64,000 bases of DNA from Gilvimarinus xylanilyticus (lineage in GTDB: Bacteria; Pseudomonadota; Gammaproteobacteria; Pseudomonadales; Cellvibrionaceae), in NCBI RefSeq assembly GCF_024195295.1, contig NZ_JAMFTH010000001.1, positions 434,001-498,000 of the forward strand, written 5' to 3'. The translations under genes and the position numbers were made by a program. The notes beneath the pieces are model-generated. The model had not been told where the DNA came from, did not search any database, and was given only the letters and a program-made list of their open reading frames with translations. Below are positions 36,186 to 43,056 of the stretch, one piece after another. Every line of letters starts with the position of its first letter. The stretch's first letter is position 1.

Positions 36186-37259
36186 ATGATTAATAAACTG
36201 ACCCTGCCTGAAAATGTGATTCTGGGAGAGGCTGTTTCTAAGACCTTCACTTATGCAAAGTCTCAGCGCATGGCATTGCCAGCGGTAAATATTACCAGCT
36301 CTAGTACGGCTAATAGCGTAATGTCTGTGGCTGCCGAGTTGAGTGCGCCCATCATTATTCAGTTATCCCACGGTGGCGCTGCTTTCTACGGTGGTAAATC
36401 AGTGTCTAACTCGAATCACCAGGGGTCTATCAAAGGTGCGGTTTCTGCGGCTTTGCATGTCCACGCAATGGCACCTACCTATGGCGCCCATGTCATGCTG
36501 CATACCGATCACGCGGCACGTAAATTATTGCCTTGGATTGATGGGCTACTTGATGCGGGTGAAGAGTATTATCGTCAGCACGGCAAGCCGCTCTTTTCTT
36601 CGCATATGATCGATCTTTCTGAAGAGCCCATAGAAGATAACATCGAAACCTGCTGCGAGTACCTTAAACGTATGAGCGCAATGGGTATGACGCTTGAGAT
36701 AGAACTGGGTGTGACCGGGGGCGAAGAAGACGGTGTTGATAATACCGATGTAGATTCTTCACGTTTGTACACTCAACCTTCGGAAGTTGCCTACGCTTAT
36801 GAAAAACTGAGTAAAATTAGTGATAAGTTCACCATCGCAGCGGCATTTGGTAACGTTCATGGTGTCTATTCGCCCGGTAATGTCACCCTGCGTCCAGAGA
36901 TTTTGCGAAACTCTCAAGATCACTTAAGTGAGAAATTTGGTTTGAGCCACAACCCTGTCGATTTTGTTTTTCACGGTGGTTCGGGCTCGTCCGCAGAGGA
37001 CATCGCCCAGGGAATCGATTATGGGGTGATTAAAGTCAATGTGGATACCGACTTGCAGTGGGCTTATTGGAACGGTGTGCGCGAGTTTTACGAAGATCGC
37101 AAAGGCTATTTACAGGGACAGATCGGTAACCCTGAAGGCGCTGATGTACCCAACAAGAAGTTCTACGATCCTCGTGTCTGGTTGCGTAAAGCCGAAGAGG
37201 GCTTTTCTTCGAAACTGACAGACATTTGCCGTCAACTTAATTGCGAAAGCGCTTTTTAA
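36186..37259 (+). CDS. fbaA: Class II fructose-bisphosphate aldolase
   Basis: The protein has 357 residues, end-to-end similar to E. coli FbaA (class IIA), with HTDHAARKLLPWIDGLLDAG, SHMIDLSEEPIEDNIE, LEIELGVTGGEEDGVDN, FGNVHGVYSPGNV and FHGGSGSSAEDIAQG. These hold the zinc-binding histidines and the catalytic aspartate. It interconverts fructose-1,6-bisphosphate with GAP and DHAP. Its place in an alginate operon, directly before a fructose-1,6-bisphosphatase, points to gluconeogenic use. It has no obvious features of a KDPG aldolase. It starts 42 bases after kdgK. Confidence 0.93.
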   Translation: MINKLTLPENVILGEAVSKTFTYAKSQRMALPAVNITSSSTANSVMSVAAELSAPIIIQLSHGGAAFYGGKSVSNSNHQGSIKGAVSAALHVHAMAPTYGAHVMLHTDHAARKLLPWIDGLLDAGEEYYRQHGKPLFSSHMIDLSEEPIEDNIETCCEYLKRMSAMGMTLEIELGVTGGEEDGVDNTDVDSSRLYTQPSEVAYAYEKLSKISDKFTIAAAFGNVHGVYSPGNVTLRPEILRNSQDHLSEKFGLSHNPVDFVFHGGSGSSAEDIAQGIDYGVIKVNVDTDLQWAYWNGVREFYEDRKGYLQGQIGNPEGADVPNKKFYDPRVWLRKAEEGFSSKLTDICRQLNCESAF

Positions 37260-37292
37260 CGTTGCGCCTGATATTTGGTGAGCGATTGATTG

Positions 37293-38942
37293 ATGTCTAC
37301 ACAGCCCTACAAAGTTTTTATATCAGATTTGCACGGTCAGGGAGACGTCTTCGATTCACTGGAGAAGCAGAGATTTGGCGTTGTTGAAACGCTTTTAATT
37401 GATTATCTAAACGAGTATCCCCAGGCTCCACGCGAAGCTTTGCGGCACTATCTTTTGGGAGAGAGTTTGGCACGATCCGGGAGTTTCGATCACTTCCAGA
37501 ACCTCATTGCCATGATGGAGATCTTGCTTAAATTTAAGCAAGATCGTCGCTTTTGGCCAGTCGGGGTGGAGACCTTTTCCAGTTGCAGCTGGTTTTTGAA
37601 TGTTCTGGATGAGTTTGCCATTACCGGTGTTTTGGATGACCAGCGCCGCGAGGCTATTGCCTTACTGGACGACCAAGATCGAGAGCAGTTGTGTCGGTAC
37701 ATTGCTAAAGCTGTGCTCGCCCTTGTGAGTTACCGCCTGCATGTGGTTGGGGATATTTTCGACCGTGGTCCCGATGCGGCTCATATTCTCGACCGCCTGG
37801 AGCAGTTGCCACGAGTCAACGTTCAGTGGGGAAATCACGATGTATTGTGGATGGGGGCCGCCTCGGGGTCACTTGAATGTATTGCCACAGTGATACGGCT
37901 GTGCCTAAAGTATGGCCATACGGAAACACTGACACAAGATTACGACATTAGCCTCGATAAGCTTGCCGATTTCGCGTCGAAAGCCTATGGCTGCGACTCT
38001 TGCGCAAACTTTTCCACGCCCTTGAGCGACTCTACAGGTCGACCTTGGTCAGCTATGCACAAAGCTATAGCGATTATTCAGTTCAAGTTGGAAGAGCAGA
38101 TCATTGAGCGAAATACTAACTTCGCCATGGAGGCCAGAGCCATGCTTAGAAAGGTGGACTACGCCAGGGGCGTGGTTGCCTTAGATAACGCAGAAGTAAG
38201 CCTTACGGATACCGCTTTTCCCACGGTTAATCCAAACTCTACATCTTCCTTAACGGATGAGGAGTGGCGGATTGTCGAAGATCTCAAATTACAGTTTGTT
38301 CAGTCCGAAAGGCTGCATCAGCATATTAACTTTCTTTTCGCCAACGGCAGTCTACTGGGGGCCGACGAGCAATACACAATGTATCATGGCTGTCTTCCTG
38401 TTACCGAAGATCTCCAGTTGGCCGCGTTTAGGGTCAATGACAGGGCTTTGGAGGGAAGGGCACTATTTGATGCCTTCGAGCTGCAACTGCGTAAAGCCTA
38501 TTCTCGACGTAAAAGTACAAGTTGTCAGTATCTTTCGGATATTGCCTGGTATCTGTGGTGTGGCCCTCAATCTCCTTTGTTCGGGCGCCAGAAAATGACA
38601 ACGTTTGAACGCTATTTTGTCGCCGATAAGAAATACCACCGCGAGGGTAATAATCCATACTTTTCGGCCCGCAATAGCTTGAGCTTTGTGGGCAAGGTGG
38701 CTCGCGAGCTACGTGGTGATGGGAACAGTATTTTGGTCAATGGCCATGTCCCGGTAAAGCTTAAAGACGGAGAATCCCCCCGTTATGCTGACGGACGGTT
38801 AATCTGCATAGACGGTGGGTTTTCCAAAGCCTATCGATCTAAAACGGGCGCTGCCGGTATGGTCCTGGTGGCAAACGAGTGTCGAAACTACCTGTTTTCT
38901 ATTCAGCAAGACAATTCCGGGTTTCGTTTTCACGCAATTTAA
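37293..38942 (+). CDS. fbp: Fructose-1,6-bisphosphatase class III
   Basis: The product has 549 residues from ATG 37293 (TTG 37290 is the alternative). A metallophosphatase of the Bacillus/Bacteroidetes-type FBPase III, it shows FISDLHGQGDVFDSL, HVVGDIFDRGPDAAHILDRL, VQWGNHDVLWMGAASGS, VNGHVPVK and ICIDGGFSKAYRS. It hydrolyses fructose-1,6-bisphosphate to fructose-6-phosphate, the irreversible gluconeogenic step. It is shorter than B. subtilis Fbp (about 670), mainly at the N-terminus. The usual gammaproteobacterial enzyme is class I or II, so this gene may have arrived by transfer. It starts 34 bases after fbaA. Confidence 0.9.
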   Translation: MSTQPYKVFISDLHGQGDVFDSLEKQRFGVVETLLIDYLNEYPQAPREALRHYLLGESLARSGSFDHFQNLIAMMEILLKFKQDRRFWPVGVETFSSCSWFLNVLDEFAITGVLDDQRREAIALLDDQDREQLCRYIAKAVLALVSYRLHVVGDIFDRGPDAAHILDRLEQLPRVNVQWGNHDVLWMGAASGSLECIATVIRLCLKYGHTETLTQDYDISLDKLADFASKAYGCDSCANFSTPLSDSTGRPWSAMHKAIAIIQFKLEEQIIERNTNFAMEARAMLRKVDYARGVVALDNAEVSLTDTAFPTVNPNSTSSLTDEEWRIVEDLKLQFVQSERLHQHINFLFANGSLLGADEQYTMYHGCLPVTEDLQLAAFRVNDRALEGRALFDAFELQLRKAYSRRKSTSCQYLSDIAWYLWCGPQSPLFGRQKMTTFERYFVADKKYHREGNNPYFSARNSLSFVGKVARELRGDGNSILVNGHVPVKLKDGESPRYADGRLICIDGGFSKAYRSKTGAAGMVLVANECRNYLFSIQQDNSGFRFHAI

Positions 38943-38972
38943 ACCAACTACTCTCATTTGTAGGAGAAAAAT

Positions 38973-40070
38973 ATGATAATAAATCGCAAAACATCAGTGC
39001 GTCGATTAACCCTTGCCGCTGTGGCAATGGTGTCTTCAGTGACTCTTCTCACCGCGTGTGAAGGTACCGCTCAGACTAAAAAGCCGGCCTTTACCCCAGA
39101 GGATTTAGCGGGAAAGAAAATTCCGGGAACAGTAATGGATTTTTCCCATTGGAAAATCACACTGCCTATGGACAGTAATCGTGACGGTAAGATTGATGAG
39201 GTGGGACCCCCGCAAATAAGCCGTTTGCTTGAGCCGAGATTTTTTTACGCAAACGAGAACAATCAAGTGGTATTTGCAGCGCCTAATAAGGCGATTACCA
39301 CCGCCAATTCCACCAATACCCGAAGCGAACTTCGGCAAATGGTAGACCCGAAAGGATCTAAAACCAAAGCACCGGGTAACAATTTTTCACTGGCGGCACA
39401 CCCCAAAGCATCGCGTTATGGCTCTATAGGTGGTGAGTTATCGGCAACATTGGCGGTTAACCATGTGGCGGTTGAAGCGAAGAATCCCGACAAAAAGCCC
39501 GCATTCTCAGTCGTGGTGGGGCAAATTCATGCCGGTAAAGACAGTAAAATGGCCAGCGGTTTTGGGTACGGGAATGAACCATTAAAAATTTACTACAAAA
39601 AGTGGCCCAACCACGAATACGGATCGGTTTTCTGGACTTATGAGCGTAACCTCGAGAAGGACGATCCTAACCGTACGGACATCGCTTACCCCGTATGGGG
39701 GAATTTGTGGGATTCCTCTGAAGATCCCGGTGCCGAGGGCGTTAAGTTAGATCAGGCCTTCAGTTATACGGTAGACGTTGATGGTAACGTAATGAACCTT
39801 ACTTTTACCGCCGAAGGAAAACCTACGGTCGAGTATTCGGTGGACTTGTCTAACAATGTCGACCCCTTTGGCGAAGTGGACGAATTAGATAACCCGCGCG
39901 GATATTCTGGTGATTGGTTTTATTTCAAAGCCGGGGCCTATAACCAGTGCAGTAGTAAAGATCAGGACGGTATGTGGTATGCCGGATGCGCTGGAACCGG
40001 TGATTGGGCGCAGGACAAGGCAAATGGTCACTATGCTCAGGCAACTTTTTCGTCAATCGAGTTAAAATAA
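38973..40070 (+). CDS. Polysaccharide lyase family 7 alginate lyase, lipoprotein
   Basis: The protein has 365 residues. The N-terminus carries a lipobox (LLTAC, Cys29), so the enzyme is probably membrane-anchored. The three PL7 motifs are all present: TRSELRQM (R117, E119, R121), VGQIHAG (Q184, H186) and YFKAGAYNQ (Y323), giving the Gln-His-Tyr-Arg active centre of the jelly-roll lyase fold. VGQIHAG (QIH rather than QVH) is often linked to activity on guluronate-containing substrate. A GGAG site precedes the ATG. It is the last gene of the operon, followed by a large stem-loop. Confidence 0.93.
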   Translation: MIINRKTSVRRLTLAAVAMVSSVTLLTACEGTAQTKKPAFTPEDLAGKKIPGTVMDFSHWKITLPMDSNRDGKIDEVGPPQISRLLEPRFFYANENNQVVFAAPNKAITTANSTNTRSELRQMVDPKGSKTKAPGNNFSLAAHPKASRYGSIGGELSATLAVNHVAVEAKNPDKKPAFSVVVGQIHAGKDSKMASGFGYGNEPLKIYYKKWPNHEYGSVFWTYERNLEKDDPNRTDIAYPVWGNLWDSSEDPGAEGVKLDQAFSYTVDVDGNVMNLTFTAEGKPTVEYSVDLSNNVDPFGEVDELDNPRGYSGDWFYFKAGAYNQCSSKDQDGMWYAGCAGTGDWAQDKANGHYAQATFSSIELK

Positions 40071-40100
40071 GCCGCGCAACCTTCCGCAAGCACGGCTGTA

Positions 40101-40150
40101 GGGCAGCGGTACCGTCAGGAGTCTCTTAATTCTATGACGGTACCCTGCCT
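40101..40150 (+). other. Large stem-loop after the PL6-PL7 operon
   Basis: GGTACCGTC (40108-40116) pairs with GACGGTACC (40136-40144), extended by GGGCAG/CTGCCT. It is 30 bases after the last stop. There is no T-run, so it may be a processing or protection element rather than a classical terminator. Confidence 0.55.
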
Positions 40151-40286
40151 GCCAGACGCTGTTTTCTCCCTAGGGGCAGGGTAAACCTTCGCCTCCCTCT
40201 CTCTAAGCTTGGCCGATTTCTTTTTACGCCTGCTGTAAGCATATGATTTTATTGCTTAAATTGTAAGGCTCTTGAAGGTTTAAATA

Positions 40287-40344
40287 TTGGTATGCATAAA
40301 GTTCTGCAAACTGGTTGACAAAAATGTAGTCAGTTCGGTAGCCT
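40287..40344 (+). promoter_or_regulatory. Candidate promoter of the lipoprotein gene (regulon site 6)
   Basis: ATTGGT (40286-40291) lies 24 bp, GGT to GGT, before the second half-site, which runs into TTGACA (40315-40320); the -10 box TAGCCT follows at 40339-40344 after 18 bases. The 19-base word TGGTTGACAAAAATGTAGT (40312-40330) is identical to one in the TBDR promoter at 42969-42987. Confidence 0.65.
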
Positions 40345-40800
40345 TTACTCAACGATTGAATATCTGTCCCAGAATAATCATAAGCACGGGGGTAAAGAAT
40401 TGAACCGAAACGGTGAAACCGGATTGCTGAAGCCATTGCCGTTAATAGGGGCGGCAGGGTGGATGCATGTTGGGCGTCCGCGTCTAGTTGTAGCCACTGA
40501 GTATGTGGTCCTCTCCGATGGGTTAGCGAGAATGGTTAACCGAGTTTACGGGCTTCGCTAGAAGCCCGCTTTTTCCCACATGCCCCAGTCTGTTTTTTCG
40601 TTCGGACCCGAGGGCTGGTTTGAAGTCGGAGCTTCTAGGTCGCGCAGAAAGACGACTACTAAGGTTTCAACCGATCTGCCTCAGACGGTGCTGATGTTAA
40701 TTTATGGATAAGTCGAGAGGCCAGCGAGGCGCAAGAAGTTACCTAACCAATGAGTTTATTGAGTATCAAATCGTTAACTAACAATAAGGATACAGTCACT
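40345..40800 (+). other. Leader region of the lipoprotein gene
   Basis: About 450 bases lie between the promoter and the coding start. A terminator at 40549-40574 splits it. The first part would be a 224-nt RNA; the second (40575-40800) shows no clear element. The word TGGTTAACCG occurs at 40533-40542, next to the terminator. Confidence 0.5.
40549..40574 (+). terminator. Intrinsic terminator inside the lipoprotein leader
   Basis: A perfect 8-bp stem CGGGCTTC/GAAGCCCG, tetraloop GCTA, then C and five T. It precedes the coding start by about 225 bases. Confidence 0.85.
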
Positions 40801-42600
40801 ATGAAAATGAAAATATTAACGGCGTCTATTTTAGCTGCGACCCTCGTAGGGTGCGGCGGTGATGGTGATGATGTTTTTGATGTTCCGGATAATGGCGGTT
40901 CAAGCTCAAGTGCGGGACCGGTCGAAAATACTCCCGCAACCTTTAGCAGCTTAACCGGTGAGATTTCCAAGATTACCGAAGATCCGCTCCTGGGCTTGGT
41001 AACTGTAACCGACCCCGACGAGGGTGAAGCTGCTGTTACGCCTTTAACGGATGAAAGCACTGCCTATGGTACATTCTCAATTGAAGAAAGTGGCTCGTGG
41101 GAGTATGTCCTGGATACCCAAAACTCTACGGTTGCGGGTTTAGCCGGTCCAGATGATGTGGTAGTCGATAGTATTGAAATCGAATCTGTCGACGGCACCA
41201 CCGCTAATTTAGAAATTACCATTACGGGCGCTGAAGAGGAGGTTGAAACCTCTCAGGTGGCCAGAATTACCGATACTATGTTCGATGACGCCGGTGAGCT
41301 GCGTTATAAGTTTGGCGAGGCCATGGAAAGCGGCAAGCTGACGGCGTCATTTATGAAGGACGCAGATGCAGTAGACGAAGAAGGTTCTGCCAAAGACGCC
41401 TACATTGGCTTATACGGTTCTTCGACCAGTACCAGTCAGGCGTTGGTTGATTTGCGCATTCAGTCAGATCAATTCGTTATTCGCGATAAAGACGATATTG
41501 AAGTCGCGATTCCCTTTACTCCCGGTGTGTGGACTGATGTTGAGATGACTTGGGACGCGTCCGAGGCGAGTGCAGAGCAAACGCCGCTCGTTACGATCAC
41601 GATTAACGGTGTCAGTGTAACCACCGAGCCTTTCTCCTCGGCATCGTCTATCCCAACTACCGTGATGGACGGTGTTGAGGTTGTGATCTTCAAGTTTGGT
41701 GATGATAGTGCTGTAATCCCAGAGGCCGCTTACCACGTTGATAATGTGAAGGTTTATTCAGATCTTGAGGGAACAGATTTGGCCTTTGAGGATGATTTTG
41801 AAGGCTATGCTCCGGGGACCAAGCTTGATCCAGATGAAAATGCCGACTCTATCTACCATGGTAATAGCGCAGAAGTGGAAGTCGCATCGGTCGCCGTTAG
41901 TGGCACCACTGGCCCCGATGATGGTGGCCCCGAGTCAGGCCCGGGGGCAGCAGGCAATAAAGTCGCGCGAATGACTGACAGCATGATCGATGATGCCCCA
42001 GAGTTGCGCTACAAGCTTGAATCGCCTTTAGGTCAAGGTAAGGTTACTGCTTATTTCAATAAAGATGATAACGCGGTAACGGAAGATGGAAGCGCGAAGG
42101 ATGCCTACATTGGTCTTTATGGTGGCTCTACCAGCACCAGCGATGCTATCGTCGATTTGCGTATTCAAGCCGATCAGTACGCGCTGCGCGATCAAGGCGA
42201 CATTGATGTTGGCGTAGAGTACGAGCCCGGTGTTTGGAATCAGGTTGAAATGACTTGGGATGCATCGAGTGCCGATGACACTGTGACGCCAACGGTTACG
42301 GTAACCATTAATGGTCAGCCTGTTACCGTTGAGCCGTTTGTATCTGCATCTTCCTCGCCTGCAGACGTCATGGATGGGGTGCAATACGTGATCTTTAAGT
42401 TGGGCGATAACAGTTCAGTCTTGCCTGCCGCGCAATATCGCGTGGATGAGATTAAAGTTTACTCTGACTTAGAAGGTACAACCTTAGAGTACGAAGATGA
42501 TTTTGAGAGCTATGACGTCGGAATCTCTTTGGATCCAGATGAGAATGAAGGTTCTGTTTATCATAGCAACTCGGCTGAAGTGGTTGTCGATGTAGAGTAA
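40801..42600 (+). CDS. Surface lipoprotein with VCBS-like module and tandem-duplicated domain
   Basis: The product has 599 residues from ATG 40801 (AAGGA upstream). A lipobox (TLVGC, Cys18) is followed by a short Asp/Ser linker. Residues about 40-140 look like a VCBS/cadherin-type repeat (GTFSIEESGSWEYVLDTQNS). The rest is a direct duplication of about 190 residues: each copy contains GSAKDAYIGLYG-STSTS, VDLRIQ-DQ, VEMTWDAS, VMDGV, VIFK-GD and KVYSDLEGT, and ends DFE-Y...LDPDEN. These read as beta-sandwich, lectin-like folds; no catalytic signature is seen. Standing between the PL7 gene and a TonB receptor with a matching promoter, it is a candidate alginate-binding protein. No characterised family is recognised. 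Confidence 0.8.
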   Translation: MKMKILTASILAATLVGCGGDGDDVFDVPDNGGSSSSAGPVENTPATFSSLTGEISKITEDPLLGLVTVTDPDEGEAAVTPLTDESTAYGTFSIEESGSWEYVLDTQNSTVAGLAGPDDVVVDSIEIESVDGTTANLEITITGAEEEVETSQVARITDTMFDDAGELRYKFGEAMESGKLTASFMKDADAVDEEGSAKDAYIGLYGSSTSTSQALVDLRIQSDQFVIRDKDDIEVAIPFTPGVWTDVEMTWDASEASAEQTPLVTITINGVSVTTEPFSSASSIPTTVMDGVEVVIFKFGDDSAVIPEAAYHVDNVKVYSDLEGTDLAFEDDFEGYAPGTKLDPDENADSIYHGNSAEVEVASVAVSGTTGPDDGGPESGPGAAGNKVARMTDSMIDDAPELRYKLESPLGQGKVTAYFNKDDNAVTEDGSAKDAYIGLYGGSTSTSDAIVDLRIQADQYALRDQGDIDVGVEYEPGVWNQVEMTWDASSADDTVTPTVTVTINGQPVTVEPFVSASSSPADVMDGVQYVIFKLGDNSSVLPAAQYRVDEIKVYSDLEGTTLEYEDDFESYDVGISLDPDENEGSVYHSNSAEVVVDVE

Positions 42601-42625
42601 ATCTCCATACATTCCATAGCCTTTT

Positions 42626-42658
42626 ACCCGCCTTTGCTTATGCAGGGGCGGGTTTTTT
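42626..42658 (+). terminator. Intrinsic terminator of the lipoprotein gene
   Basis: ACCCGCC (42626-42632) pairs with GGCGGGT (42647-42653), followed by a T-run. Confidence 0.9.
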
Positions 42659-42759
42659 ATTTTTTGCTGTTATTTTTCTACAGCTTGCCCATCGTCCCTT
42701 CTTTAAGTCCTTGTCTTGATGGCTGGCGGCTCAGCTCAGTCATCGAATAGGTATGAAAT

Positions 42760-42773
42760 TAATTGGTTAACCG
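42760..42773. promoter_or_regulatory. Shared palindromic word TAATTGGTTAACCG, copy 1
   Basis: The 14-mer contains the perfect palindrome GGTTAACC. The same 14-mer is at 51627-51640, and the 10-mer TGGTTAACCG is also at 40533-40542. All three lie beside genes of the alginate locus. Confidence 0.5.
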
Positions 42774-42943
42774 CAAAGTCGTTTATGTGTGACCGTTATG
42801 GTTATTCTGAAAATATCTAATTGGGGTGATTTCGTTATCTAGCCACGGGTTTGGGTAGAAGTGTAACGCTCAATTTATGTATTTATATGTTTATAAGCTA
42901 TTGAATATTAAGTGAAATTTTATTTTGTGTGTCGGCATTAAAA

Positions 42944-43001
42944 TCGGTAATAATTAATGTATTCAAAGTGGTTGACAAAAATGTAGTGCATTGGTTAATG
43001 T
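42944..43001 (+). promoter_or_regulatory. Candidate promoter of the TBDR gene (regulon site 7)
   Basis: TCGGTAATAATTAATG, then a second TGGT 24 bp later (GGT to GGT), running into TTGACA (42972-42977); 18 bases on is TAATGT (42996-43001). It shares 19 consecutive bases with site 6. The predicted transcript begins about 50 bases before the start codon. Confidence 0.68.
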
Positions 43002-43056
43002 TCGCTATGACAATCGAGGTTGTTCTACCAATAAACATAATTAAGGAGTACGAGAA

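Noticed and set aside
36186-37259. The class II aldolase as the missing KDPG aldolase
   Set aside because: Its sequence follows E. coli FbaA motif by motif, including zinc ligands; Eda is a class I enzyme of another family.
40224-40436. Minus-strand frame across regulon site 6
   Set aside because: It overlaps the promoter and the start of the leader; no ribosome site and no similarity seen.
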